From Deinococcus apachensis DSM 19763 (GTDB lineage: Bacteria > Deinococcota > Deinococci > Deinococcales > Deinococcaceae): a stretch of DNA of 8,078 bases. The notes beneath the pieces were generated by a model. That model worked only from the letters and a program-made list of their open reading frames with translations. It had not been told where the DNA came from and searched no databases. Location: the NCBI RefSeq assembly GCF_000381345.1, contig NZ_KB906436.1:1-8078 (forward strand). Direction: 5' to 3'. Shown here one piece after another: positions 1 to 5,726 of this stretch. The position numbers and the translations under genes were made by a program. Numbering within the stretch: position 1 is the first letter of the stretch; each line of letters begins with the position of its first letter.

Positions 1-211
1 AACGTTGCACTCCATCTGGGGTGTGTTCCCCAATTCGCTCAGCCACCTGCCAGCCGTTTTTACGTTCGATTGGGCTCAAGAGGGCCTGTAAGTAGGCCAG
101 GGCGCGTTGACGCTGTTCACTGCGGGCAAAACGAGGAGCAATCCGCTGGTGGAGCGTACCCAGCTCCGTCAACCATCGCCGAGGAAGTGAGGCTGCGCCG
201 GAACGCGTCAT
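1..211 (-). CDS. IS701-type transposase, N-terminal part (runs off left edge)
   Basis: This reading frame is open from an ATG at 211-209 on the minus strand to the left edge, giving 70 codons; the rest lies outside the window. The N-terminus starts [18 protein letters not shown] and continues with [33 protein letters not shown] and [14 protein letters not shown]. From memory of the family, the IERKNGWQ segment followed by a GE-x-TPDGVQ segment is typical of the N-terminal region of IS701-family (DDE superfamily) transposases, which cut and paste their own element. The catalytic residues would lie further in and cannot be checked. The ATG is preceded directly by a G-rich stretch (cctgggga) that could act as a weak ribosome site. 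It is divergent from the IS5 element on the right. Whether the gene is intact cannot be judged. The family call rests on recognised motifs, not a search. Confidence 0.75.
   Translation of the reverse strand, partial: MTRSGAASLPRRWLTELGTLHQRIAPRFARSEQRQRALAYLQALLSPIERKNGWQVAERIGEHTPDGVQR
1..211 (-). mobile_element. Partial IS701-type element, outer end not resolved
   Basis: The transposase start at 211-209 implies that one terminus of this element lies to its right, somewhere in about 212-380. Because the other end is outside the window, the terminal inverted repeat and target duplication cannot be identified. The listed span covers only the coding part. A 10-bp perfect palindrome (gtcttaagac, 303-312) and the pair CTGTTG (281-286) / CAACAG (367-372) are in the right area but cannot be assigned as the end. 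Confidence 0.5.
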
Positions 212-456
212 TCCCCAGGCTACTGCGCCTTAACTGCGGCTGTAGTACTAAGAACGCAAGCGGCCTGAACTTCAGACCGGCTGTTGCACGACTTGCTGCC
301 AGGTCTTAAGACTGCTTCCTGGTTGTTATTTTTACCACTTATTAAGAGGATTGGTCCCGCTCTCTACAACAGGCTGAAAGGAACGCCGCGTCAATTCATT
401 CGGAGACTCGGCCCCTGTCGCCCGTCTTCCAGAACTGTAGGGTTGGCTCAAACGCC
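212..456. other. Non-coding, relatively AT-rich spacer between two IS elements
   Basis: No supported gene lies between the IS701-type start (211) and the IS5 left end (461). A short plus-strand open frame at 70-309 overlaps the transposase antisense and has no recognisable content. The stretch from about 313 to 350 is clearly richer in A/T than the rest of the window (ggttgttatttttacc, then cttattaagagg). A perfect palindrome gtcttaagac sits at 303-312. The segment presumably holds the end of the IS701-type element plus a sliver of older host sequence; the boundary between them cannot be drawn from one copy. Confidence 0.6.
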
Positions 457-460
457 CTAG
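457..460. repeat. Probable target site duplication, left copy (CTAG)
   Basis: CTAG lies directly outside the left inverted repeat of the IS5 element and is matched by CTAG at 1335-1338 directly outside the right one. IS5-family elements commonly duplicate short YTAR or TA-type targets, and CTAG fits YTAR. CTAG is itself palindromic, so it could instead be the outermost part of the inverted repeat with a shorter duplication. Confidence 0.55.
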
Positions 461-474
461 AAGCTGCCCAGAAC
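461..474 (+). repeat. IS5 left terminal inverted repeat
   Basis: The sequence aagctgcccagaac matches the complement of 1334-1321 at 11 of 14 positions, with mismatches at positions 2, 9 and 12. It lies directly inside the left CTAG. Confidence 0.65.
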
Positions 475-509
475 AGGTTTGAACTTCGAGGGCGAGAGTT
501 TGAACAGGG

Positions 510-515
510 TAGAAT
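510..515 (+). promoter_or_regulatory. Possible -10 box of the IS5 transposase (TAGAAT)
   Basis: TAGAAT ends 6 nt before the GTG at 522, the start chosen for the transposase. The spacing resembles the -10 boxes in front of the LuxR-type regulator and the hydrolase, so a leaderless transcript is plausible. No -35 hexamer is found at 16-18 nt, and no good Shine-Dalgarno precedes the start. Confidence 0.4.
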
Positions 516-521
516 AAGTGA

Positions 522-1319
522 GTGACGCGGCGAGGCTACCCCAGCGACATGGACGACGAGACGTACCTCTTCCTGCTGCCGTACCTGCTGCTCAGTCCCA
601 AAGACGCCGCACAGCGGAAATATCCGATCCGCGATGTGCTGAACGCCCTGCTTTGAGTGGCTCGCACGGGGGCACAGTGGGCGTACCTGCCCAACGATTT
701 CCCTCCCGCAGAGACGGTGCGCCAACAGGCGCACCGCTGGTTCGAGGCGGGGTGCTTCGAGAATGCCGCCCATGATCTACGTCTGCTCTCCCGCGTTGAG
801 CGGTCAAGAAATGGGGAGCCGACAGCCATTATCATCGACAGTCGCACTCTACAAAGCACGCCCGAGAGCGGACACCGCGCCGGATTTGACGGTGCCAAGA
901 AGCGCAAGGGCACCAAGGTGCATCTGGCCGTGGACACCCTAGGTCACCTGCTGGCCGTGTTGACGACCCCAGCCCATGAGCAGGACAGGGCACAGGTCAA
1001 AGACCTGTGCCTGGAGGTGCAGGAAGCCACGGGCGTGAACGTTGAGGTCGCATTTGCCGATCAGGGCTACACGGGAGAGCAGACCGCCTTGAAGGCAACC
1101 GAAGCTGGCGTGGAACTGGTCGTGGTGAAACGTCCGGAGGCCACCAAGGGCTTCATTCTGCTGCCACGACGCTGGGTGGTAGAACGCTCCTTTGCGTGGT
1201 TGTCACGCTTCAGGCGACTGGGGCGAGACCTCGAACGCTTGCCGTCCACGCTGGTCGGGTTCCATTTCCTGGCGGCCTGCGTTCTGCTCGGCAACAACCT
1301 CAAGCCCCTTTTTGCATAG
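522..1319 (+). pseudogene. IS5-family transposase interrupted by in-frame TGA at codon 45
   Basis: One frame runs from GTG 522 to TAG 1317 (265 codons), broken only by TGA at 654-656. The start is placed at 522 because it gives VTRRGYPSD, the YPSD-type N-terminus usual in this family; the ATG at 549 would lose it. A stop (519-521) directly precedes the start. Before the break the frame reads [12 protein letters not shown] and resumes with [17 protein letters not shown]; relatives normally carry an aromatic residue, often Trp, at the break, so TGG to TGA is the simplest origin. Downstream, all three catalytic acids are visible: Asp106 (IIIDSRTL), Asp180 (AFADQGYTG) and Glu221 ([21 protein letters not shown]). 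A 220-residue product could start at the GTG (657) touching the stop, but no ribosome site precedes it and the N-terminal helices would be missing. Readthrough is possible but unproven; inactivation is most likely. Confidence 0.85.
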
Positions 1320-1320
1320 G

Positions 1321-1334
1321 GTCCTTGGCAGCCT
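1321..1334 (-). repeat. IS5 right terminal inverted repeat
   Basis: Read on the minus strand from 1334, aggctgccaaggac pairs with the left repeat at 461-474 (11 of 14). It starts two bases after the transposase stop codon. Confidence 0.65.
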
Positions 1335-1338
1335 CTAG
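1335..1338. repeat. Probable target site duplication, right copy (CTAG)
   Basis: This is the matching CTAG directly outside the right inverted repeat; see the left copy at 457-460. Removing 461-1338 would rejoin a single CTAG to the sequence ccttcggcc. Confidence 0.55.
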
Positions 1339-1397
1339 CCTTCGGCCTTCCGCTGCACGTCGCTGAGTTGCGGTACCACGTTCACACGCCCGGTTCC

Positions 1398-1403
1398 TAC
1401 AAT
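1398..1403 (+). promoter_or_regulatory. -10 box (TACAAT) of a leaderless promoter for the LuxR-type regulator
   Basis: TACAAT differs from the TATAAT consensus at one base and ends 5 nt before the ATG at 1409. A transcript starting the usual 6-8 nt after the box would begin at or within a base or two of the ATG, so the mRNA is predicted to be leaderless; no Shine-Dalgarno is present. There is no convincing -35 hexamer at 16-18 nt. The layout is the same as at 5886-5891. Confidence 0.6.
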
Positions 1404-1408
1404 GGGAC

Positions 1409-3991
1409 ATGGTGCTTGAGCGCGCCCCTTTCCTCGCAGAACTGACCCGCCTGCTGGGTGAGGCCGCCGCGGGGCAGGGTCGCCTGGTGTTCGTGGGAGG
1501 GGAGGCCGGGGTGGGGAAGACCACGCTGGTCGGGACCTTCTGCCGCGACCTGGGCGAAAGAGTTCGGGTCGCCATCGGCGCGTGCGACCCGCTTTCCACG
1601 CCACGCCCGCTGGGGCCGCTGCTGGACGTGGCGGGAGCCCTAGGTGGCCTGGAGGCGCTGGGCGACAGCTCCCGCGATGGGGCATTCCGCATGTTACTGG
1701 CGAAGCTCGGCGCGGACGCTCCCCCCACCCTGGTGGTGTTCGAGGACGTTCACTGGGCCGACGAGGCCACCCTCGACCTGCTGCGGTTCCTGGGCCGCAG
1801 GATGGGCTCAGGCCGGGGACTGCTGATCGCCACCTACCGTGACGACGAGGTCGGCACCACCCATCCCCTGCGGACCCTGCTGGGCGACCTCGCCACCTCG
1901 GCGGCCGTCCGCCGCCTGGCGCTCCCGCCCCTGTCGATGGGCGCCGCTGCACAACTCGCCCAGGGCAGCGGACTGGACGCCGCCCTCCTGCACCGGCAAA
2001 CCGGCGGCAATCCCTTCTTCATCACCGAGATCCTGGCGGCGGGCGGCGAGGCGATGCCCGCGACCGTGCGCGACGCGGTGCTGGCGCGGGCGGCCCGCCT
2101 TTCCCCCGCGAGCCGGGCCGTGCTCGAGGCCGCGTCGGTGATCGGGGCCCGGGTGGAGGCCAGGCTGCTCTCGGACGTGGTGGGGGCAGAGCTGGGCGCC
2201 GTCGAGGGCTGTCTGGAGAGCGGGGTCCTGCTCGCGCAGCCCGAGGGGTTTGCCTTCCGCCACGAGCTGGGACGGCAGGCCGTGCTGGGCGTCATTCCGC
2301 CCCACCGGCGGCGGGTCCTGCACGCCCTAGTGCTGGACGCGCTGCGCAGGGAACCCGCACCCGACCCCGCCCGGCTCGCCCACCACGCTGAGGAGGCAGG
2401 GGACGGGGCGGCGGTGCTCGACTACGCCCCCCAGGCGGCCCGGCGTGCGGCCCAGCTCAAGGCGCACCGTGAGGCGGCGGGCCAATATGCCCGGGCGCTG
2501 CGGTTCGCCGGAACGTTCGATCCTGACAGGCGGGCGCCGCTCCTCGAAGCGTATGCGTACGAGTGCTACCTCACCGATCAGCTCGGGGAGGCCGCCAAGG
2601 CGCGTGAGCAGGCGCTGGAGCTGTGGCGGGCCCTGGGCGAGGCCCAGAAGGAGGGCGAGAACCTGCGCTGGCTGTCGCGCCTCCACTGGTTCCTGGGCCG
2701 CAACGCGGAGGCCGAGCGCTACGCCCGTGACGCGCTCGCGGTGCTGGAACCCCACCCGCCGGGAACCCAACTGGCGATGGCCTACAGCAACCTCTCGCAG
2801 TTGCGGATGCTCGCCGCCGACGTGCCGGGGGCCGTGTTCTGGGGGGAGCGGGCCGCGGCGCTGGCCCGGCAACTCGGCGACACCGCCACGTTGAGCCACG
2901 CCCTGAACAACGTGCACACGGCGAGGCTGGAGGCCACCCCTTCCGAGGACTGGGCGGGGCTGGAGGAGAGCCTACGCCTCGCCCTGGCCTCGAATCTGGA
3001 GGAACACGCGGCGAGGGCCTGGACGAACCTCGCCTCACTGGCCGTGAAGCACTGGCAGGTTGACCGCGCCCGGGGGTATCTGGAAGACGGCATCGCCTAC
3101 GCGACCGATCACGACCTGGACGCCTGGCGGCTGTACATGCAGGGGTGGCAGGCCCTCTGGCTGGTGTACCAGGCCCGCTGGAACGAGGCGGGCGAACTCG
3201 CGCAGGCCCTCACCCATAACCCCCGGGTCTCGCCCGTCAGCCGCATTCAGGCGCTGGTGGCCCTTGGGCGAATTCGGGCCCGCCGGGGGGACCCCGAGGT
3301 CTGGTCCCTGCTGGACGAGGCCCTGAGCCTCGCCGAGCCTACCGGGGAGTTCCAGCGGCTGGGAATTGTCCGCACCGCCCGCGCCGAGGCGTTCTGGCTG
3401 GCGGGTGATCCGGAGCGCGCCGCCGGGGAGGCCGCCTCCGTCTATGACCTGGCCCTGAGCAAAGGTCAGCCCTGGCTCCTGGGGGAACTGGCCTACTGGC
3501 GCTGGAGAGCCGGAGCGCTGCCCTCACTCCCGACCGGCATTGCCCAACCCTTCGCGTTGCAGATGGCTGGACGGCCGCTCGAGGCGGCCCGGGCCTGGCG
3601 GGCCCTGAACGCTCCCTATGAGGCTGCCCGGGCCCTCACCGAGAGTGACGATGAACCCGCCCTCAAGGAGGCGCTGGTCGAAGTCGAGCGGCTGGGCGCA
3701 CGCCCGCTGGCCCAGCGCGTGACGCGGCGGTTGCGCGAGCGGGGGGCGACAGGCATCCCGCGGGGGCCGCGTCCAGCCACCCGGACCCATCCGGCCGGGC
3801 TGACCTCCCGGGAGGTGGAGGTCCTCAACCTGCTGGCCGGGGGTCAGCGTGACAAGCAGATCGCCCGCCAGCTCAACCTCTCCGAGAAGACCGTGGGCCA
3901 CCACGTCTCGGCGATCCTGGCAAAACTGGACCGAAAAAGCCGCGCCGAGGCCGTTCTGGAGGCGCGGAGGCAGGGCATCCTGCCAACCTAG
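1409..3991 (+). CDS. Large ATP-binding LuxR-family (LAL/STAND-type) transcriptional regulator
   Basis: This 860-residue protein has the layout of large ATP-binding LuxR regulators, in which a signal drives an NTPase switch that releases a C-terminal DNA-binding domain. An AAA/STAND ATPase core shows Walker A GGEAGVGKT (residues 30-38), Walker B LVVFED (108-113) followed by VHWAD, a sensor-like ATYRDDEV (141-148), and TGGNPFF (198-204), a common motif in this family. The middle (about 320-760) is helical, Ala/Leu/Arg-rich, with repeated A-x-x-YA-type pairs that suggest TPR-like repeats. The end (797-860) is a LuxR helix-turn-helix: GLTSREVEVLNLLAGG, then QIARQLNLSEKTVGHHVSAI. No membrane segment is seen, so it is presumably cytoplasmic. 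ATG 1409 is chosen from the -10 box at 1398 and from MVLERAPFLAELTRLL, a typical family N-terminus. Its ligand and targets are unknown. The IS5 element sits 74 bp upstream. Confidence 0.92.
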   Translation: MVLERAPFLAELTRLLGEAAAGQGRLVFVGGEAGVGKTTLVGTFCRDLGERVRVAIGACDPLSTPRPLGPLLDVAGALGGLEALGDSSRDGAFRMLLAKLGADAPPTLVVFEDVHWADEATLDLLRFLGRRMGSGRGLLIATYRDDEVGTTHPLRTLLGDLATSAAVRRLALPPLSMGAAAQLAQGSGLDAALLHRQTGGNPFFITEILAAGGEAMPATVRDAVLARAARLSPASRAVLEAASVIGARVEARLLSDVVGAELGAVEGCLESGVLLAQPEGFAFRHELGRQAVLGVIPPHRRRVLHALVLDALRREPAPDPARLAHHAEEAGDGAAVLDYAPQAARRAAQLKAHREAAGQYARALRFAGTFDPDRRAPLLEAYAYECYLTDQLGEAAKAREQALELWRALGEAQKEGENLRWLSRLHWFLGRNAEAERYARDALAVLEPHPPGTQLAMAYSNLSQLRMLAADVPGAVFWGERAAALARQLGDTATLSHALNNVHTARLEATPSEDWAGLEESLRLALASNLEEHAARAWTNLASLAVKHWQVDRARGYLEDGIAYATDHDLDAWRLYMQGWQALWLVYQARWNEAGELAQALTHNPRVSPVSRIQALVALGRIRARRGDPEVWSLLDEALSLAEPTGEFQRLGIVRTARAEAFWLAGDPERAAGEAASVYDLALSKGQPWLLGELAYWRWRAGALPSLPTGIAQPFALQMAGRPLEAARAWRALNAPYEAARALTESDDEPALKEALVEVERLGARPLAQRVTRRLRERGATGIPRGPRPATRTHPAGLTSREVEVLNLLAGGQRDKQIARQLNLSEKTVGHHVSAILAKLDRKSRAEAVLEARRQGILPT

Positions 3992-4006
3992 GGAATCACC
4001 CGCCCA

Positions 4007-4024
4007 GGGTAGGGAAGCCCTCCC
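4007..4024 (+). terminator. GC-rich hairpin after the LuxR-type regulator
   Basis: Sixteen bases after the stop codon, AGGG (4011-4014) pairs with CCCT (4018-4021) across an AAG loop, and GGG (4007-4009) pairs with CCC (4022-4024) with T4010 bulged. There is no T-run, so it is at most an intrinsic terminator of the U-poor type; it could also be an RNA-stabilising stem. Confidence 0.35.
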
Positions 4025-4056
4025 GATGTGCGGAGGAGGGGCCGCGCCGCATCATC
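4025..4056 (+). other. Second hairpin in the leader of the DUF4242 gene
   Basis: GATGTGCGG (4025-4033) can pair with CCGCA (4047-4051) plus CATC (4053-4056), with T4052 bulged, giving nine pairs around a 13-nt loop. It follows directly on the hairpin at 4007-4024 and lies 57 bp before the ATG at 4113. It may be part of a terminator region or a 5' leader structure. GC-rich DNA produces such stems by chance. Confidence 0.25.
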
Positions 4057-4100
4057 AGGTCATCCAGGCCGAAGCCGCGATCTGGATGCACGAACGCCCA

Positions 4101-4106
4101 AGGAGG
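4101..4106 (+). promoter_or_regulatory. Consensus Shine-Dalgarno (AGGAGG) fixing the DUF4242 start
   Basis: A perfect AGGAGG lies 6 nt before the ATG at 4113. The reading frame is open further upstream (to about 3849), overlapping the end of the regulator gene, so this site is what decides the start. It contrasts with the leaderless layout of the preceding gene. Confidence 0.85.
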
Positions 4107-4112
4107 ATCAAT

Positions 4113-4385
4113 ATGCCGCGTTACATGGTCGAACGGACTTTCGCTGCTGGTCTTGAGATTCCCGTCAACGTCGAGGGGGCCGCCGCCTGCCTGAGTGTGG
4201 TGGATAAGAACGCGGACGTGGGGGTGACCTGGGTGCACTCCTACGTGAGCGAGGACCACCGGAAGACCTTTTGCATCTACGACGGCCCCAACCCCGAGGC
4301 CATCCGCCAGGCGGCCCAGCGCACCGGCCTGCCCGTGGACCGGATCAGCCGGGTGAGCGTGCTCGACCCGTACTTCTACCACTGA
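4113..4385 (+). CDS. DUF4242 family protein (SCO4226-like, possible nickel binder)
   Basis: This small 90-residue protein begins MPRYMVERTF and ends VSVLDPYFYH. The motifs MVERTF, AACLSVVDKNADVGVTWVHSYVS, KTFCIYDGPNPEAIRQAA and GLPVDRI are those of DUF4242, a single-domain ferredoxin-like fold. The Streptomyces coelicolor member SCO4226 is described as nickel-binding; whether this one binds metal is inference, though Glu7, His residues near WVHSYV, Cys and the terminal His are present. Length is normal for the family, and there is no signal peptide or membrane segment, so it should be cytoplasmic. The start is set by the AGGAGG at 4101. It lies 121 bp after the regulator gene with two hairpins in between, and 108 bp before the GNAT gene, so it may be its own transcription unit. 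No promoter hexamers are obvious in the gap. Confidence 0.9.
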   Translation: MPRYMVERTFAAGLEIPVNVEGAAACLSVVDKNADVGVTWVHSYVSEDHRKTFCIYDGPNPEAIRQAAQRTGLPVDRISRVSVLDPYFYH

Positions 4386-4403
4386 GCGGTAACGGTCGCC
4401 GAA

Positions 4404-4471
4404 TCTCTTCCGGCCAGAGGTGGAGACGTTCGGCTCCACTTCTTCCCCGGAACGCCTGTTCGAGGAAGAGA
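4404..4471 (+). repeat. Nested inverted repeats between DUF4242 and GNAT genes
   Basis: The inner arms AGAGGTGGAG (4416-4425) and CTCCACTTCT (4434-4443) pair over ten positions with one G-T wobble and an 8-nt loop. The outer arms TCTCTTCC (4404-4411) and GGAAGAGA (4464-4471) are perfect over eight. The inner stem starts 31 bp after the DUF4242 stop and may end that transcript, though no T-run follows. The outer arms could extend the structure or form an operator-like site for the GNAT gene, which starts 22 bp later. Confidence 0.45.
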
Positions 4472-4493
4472 CCGCGCGACAGCGGAGGTCAGG

Positions 4494-5000
4494 GTGACGC
4501 AAGTGTTCGTTCCCAACACCGAGGCGCAATTGGGTCAGGTGCGCGGCCTGATGCGGGCTTTTCTCGCCTGGCACCGGCAGCGGCACCACGAGGACCTCCA
4601 CCTGGTCGACCAGTATTTCGATGCAGCGGCCTTCAAGGCGGAACTCGCCTCGCTGCCCGGCAAGTACGCTCCACCCCGGGGCCACCTGCTCCTCGCCCTT
4701 CATGACAGTGAGCCTGCCGGATGCGTGGCGTTGCGGGAGTTGGACAGCCAGACATGCGAGATGAAGCGGATGTTCGTCGCCCCACACCTGCGGGGAAAGG
4801 GAATCGGCCGGGCGCTCGCCGAGACGTTGCTGTGGGAGGCCCGCCATATCGGTTACCGCTCGATGCGCCTGGACACCAGCATCCGGCAACTGGAGGCCCA
4901 GGCCCTGTACCGCCGCGTGGGGTTCACGGCGGCCGAGCCGGAAACCGGGCTGCCCGAGGCTCTCAGGAACTGGCTGGTCTTTATGGAGCTCAGGTTGTAG
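4494..5000 (+). CDS. GNAT-family N-acetyltransferase
   Basis: This 168-residue protein is a single GNAT domain, transferring acetyl from acetyl-CoA to an amine; the substrate is unknown. The acetyl-CoA-binding motif A is clear: MKRMFVAPHLRGKGIGRAL (residues 90-108), with the R-G-K-G-I-G pyrophosphate loop at 100-105. The C-terminal part has RLDTS, then ALYRRVGF (about 137-144), the usual motif B with its Tyr, and ends FMELRL. Length is typical. GTG at 4494 is taken as the start because GGAGG (4484-4488) lies 5 nt upstream and the protein then begins with the expected first strand (TQVFVPNTEAQ). The gene is complete, in contrast to the second GNAT remnant at 5717-5850, from which it differs in sequence. 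A hairpin begins at its stop codon. It may share a transcript with the DUF4242 gene, but the nested repeats between them argue for separate control. Confidence 0.93.
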   Translation: MTQVFVPNTEAQLGQVRGLMRAFLAWHRQRHHEDLHLVDQYFDAAAFKAELASLPGKYAPPRGHLLLALHDSEPAGCVALRELDSQTCEMKRMFVAPHLRGKGIGRALAETLLWEARHIGYRSMRLDTSIRQLEAQALYRRVGFTAAEPETGLPEALRNWLVFMELRL

Positions 5001-5021
5001 GGCTCCCCGAGGCGGGAGCCC
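5000..5021 (+). terminator. Strong GC hairpin at the end of the GNAT gene
   Basis: GGGCTCCC (5000-5007) and GGGAGCCC (5014-5021) form a perfect 8-bp stem with a 6-nt loop; the first G is the last base of the stop codon. No T-run follows. The 3' arm overlaps CGGGAG (5013-5018), which can pair instead with CTCCCG (5029-5034), so two exclusive stems are possible. Confidence 0.5.
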
Positions 5022-5038
5022 GGCCAGCCTCCCGACGG

Positions 5039-5098
5039 TCCGCACCGACGAGCCGGACGCGCAGAGGGTGAACTCGCCCGCGTTGTCCGAGGGGGTCC
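5039..5098 (+). other. Further stem-loops in the gap before the secreted-protein gene
   Basis: The 183-bp gap 5001-5183 contains, after the terminator-like hairpin, GTCCG (5039-5043) that can pair with a CGGAC near 5055, and GACGCG followed by CGCGTT near 5085 (six pairs with one G-T). I recognise no known riboswitch or small RNA here. The remainder to 5170 shows no promoter hexamers; GGAGG at 5174-5178 is the ribosome site of the next gene. Confidence 0.2.
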
Positions 5099-5183
5099 TT
5101 GTGCCTGCCTCACCACCGAAGCCCCCCGAAGGCCCGGGCCACCTCCTCGCACCTCCGCCCACGCTTCTTTCCTGGAGGAACCG

Positions 5184-5726
5184 ATGAAGAGGAACCTTGT
5201 GAACACAGTGGCGCTGACGCTTGGAGTGCTGATTACACCTGCCGCGGCCACGACGCCCTACGCCCCGCAGCCCACCCTGGGACAACTCCTGCAGGTCCGG
5301 AACGCGGTGGCACCCTTCGAGAACATGAACGCCGCGCTGGCAGCGGGCTACGGCAAGTTCATGGACTGCATGAGCGGCCCCCAGGGCGCACAGGGCGTCC
5401 ACTACACCCACGCCGCCCTGATCGAGGACCCGCGCCTCGACCCGCTGCACCCCGAGGCCCTGATGTACGAGCCCCGGGCGGACGGGTCGCTGCGGCTGGT
5501 CGGGGTGGAGTACATCGTGTTCCAGAAGGCCTGGCATGACGCGGGCCACAAGGCCGCCCCCACGCTGCTGGGCCGGGAGTTCTCGCTGAACACGACGCTG
5601 CTGCCCCAGCCGTTTTACGCGCTGCACCTGTGGGCCTGGCAGCACAACCCGCTCGAGCTCTTCGCCAACTGGAACCCGCTGGTGATCTGCCCCACCCCAG
5701 GGGCAGCACACGCCCATTCCGACTGA
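5184..5726 (+). CDS. Secreted protein of unknown function with conserved-looking His/Cys motifs
   Basis: This 180-residue protein has a Sec signal peptide: MKR, a hydrophobic stretch (about 9-19) and a likely cleavage after A20-A21-A22, leaving a mature chain starting TTPYAP. The ATG at 5184 is supported by GGAGG 5 nt upstream. The mature part has APFENMNAALAAGYGKFMDC, GPQGAQGVHYTHAAL, DPRLDPLHPEALMYEP, RLVGVEYIVFQKAWHDAGHK and ALHLWAWQHNPLELFANWNP. I believe similar uncharacterised exported proteins occur in other soil and Gram-positive bacteria, but I know of no named function. His73, His76, Glu109, His118, His122 and His148 could bind a metal, and Cys62 with Cys169 could form a disulfide; both are inference. 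No transmembrane segment or lipobox is seen, so export to the periplasm or outside is expected. The last ten residues (GAAHAHSD) overlap the GNAT remnant and may be a junction-derived tail. Confidence 0.88.
   Translation: MKRNLVNTVALTLGVLITPAAATTPYAPQPTLGQLLQVRNAVAPFENMNAALAAGYGKFMDCMSGPQGAQGVHYTHAALIEDPRLDPLHPEALMYEPRADGSLRLVGVEYIVFQKAWHDAGHKAAPTLLGREFSLNTTLLPQPFYALHLWAWQHNPLELFANWNPLVICPTPGAAHAHSD

Larger units (their letters stand above)
461..1334 (+). mobile_element. IS5-family insertion sequence, complete ends, about 874 bp
   Basis: The element is bounded by imperfect inverted repeats: left aagctgcccagaac (461-474) and, on the opposite strand from 1334 inward, aggctgccaaggac, which agree at 11 of 14 positions. 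Both are flanked by CTAG. The enclosed 874 bp holds one transposase reading frame on the plus strand, whose stop (1317-1319) lies just inside the right repeat. Size, single gene, DDE motif spacing and flanking tetranucleotide fit the IS5 family, probably an IS427- or IS1031-like subgroup; the subgroup is inference. The right end stops 74 bp before the start of the LuxR-type regulator, leaving its -10 box intact. The element is probably not autonomously active because its transposase frame has an internal stop. Confidence 0.8.

Noticed and set aside
70..309. Plus-strand 79-codon open frame at the left edge
   Set aside because: It overlaps the IS701-type transposase antisense, which has family motifs; this frame has none.
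549..551. ATG as the start of the IS5 transposase
   Set aside because: The GTG at 522 keeps the RRGYPSD N-terminus typical of the family and lies just after a -10-like box; starting at 549 would drop it.
654..656. TGA as a selenocysteine codon
   Set aside because: The position is normally aromatic in relatives, not Cys, and no SECIS-like hairpin was evident directly downstream.
536..937. Minus-strand open frame across the IS5 transposase
   Set aside because: It is antisense to the clear DDE transposase frame and has no recognisable content.
3996..5717. A 573-codon open frame on the minus strand
   Set aside because: It lies antisense to the DUF4242, GNAT and secreted-protein genes, all of which have recognisable domains and ribosome sites. 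Long antisense frames are common in GC-rich DNA, and its translation shows no family motif.
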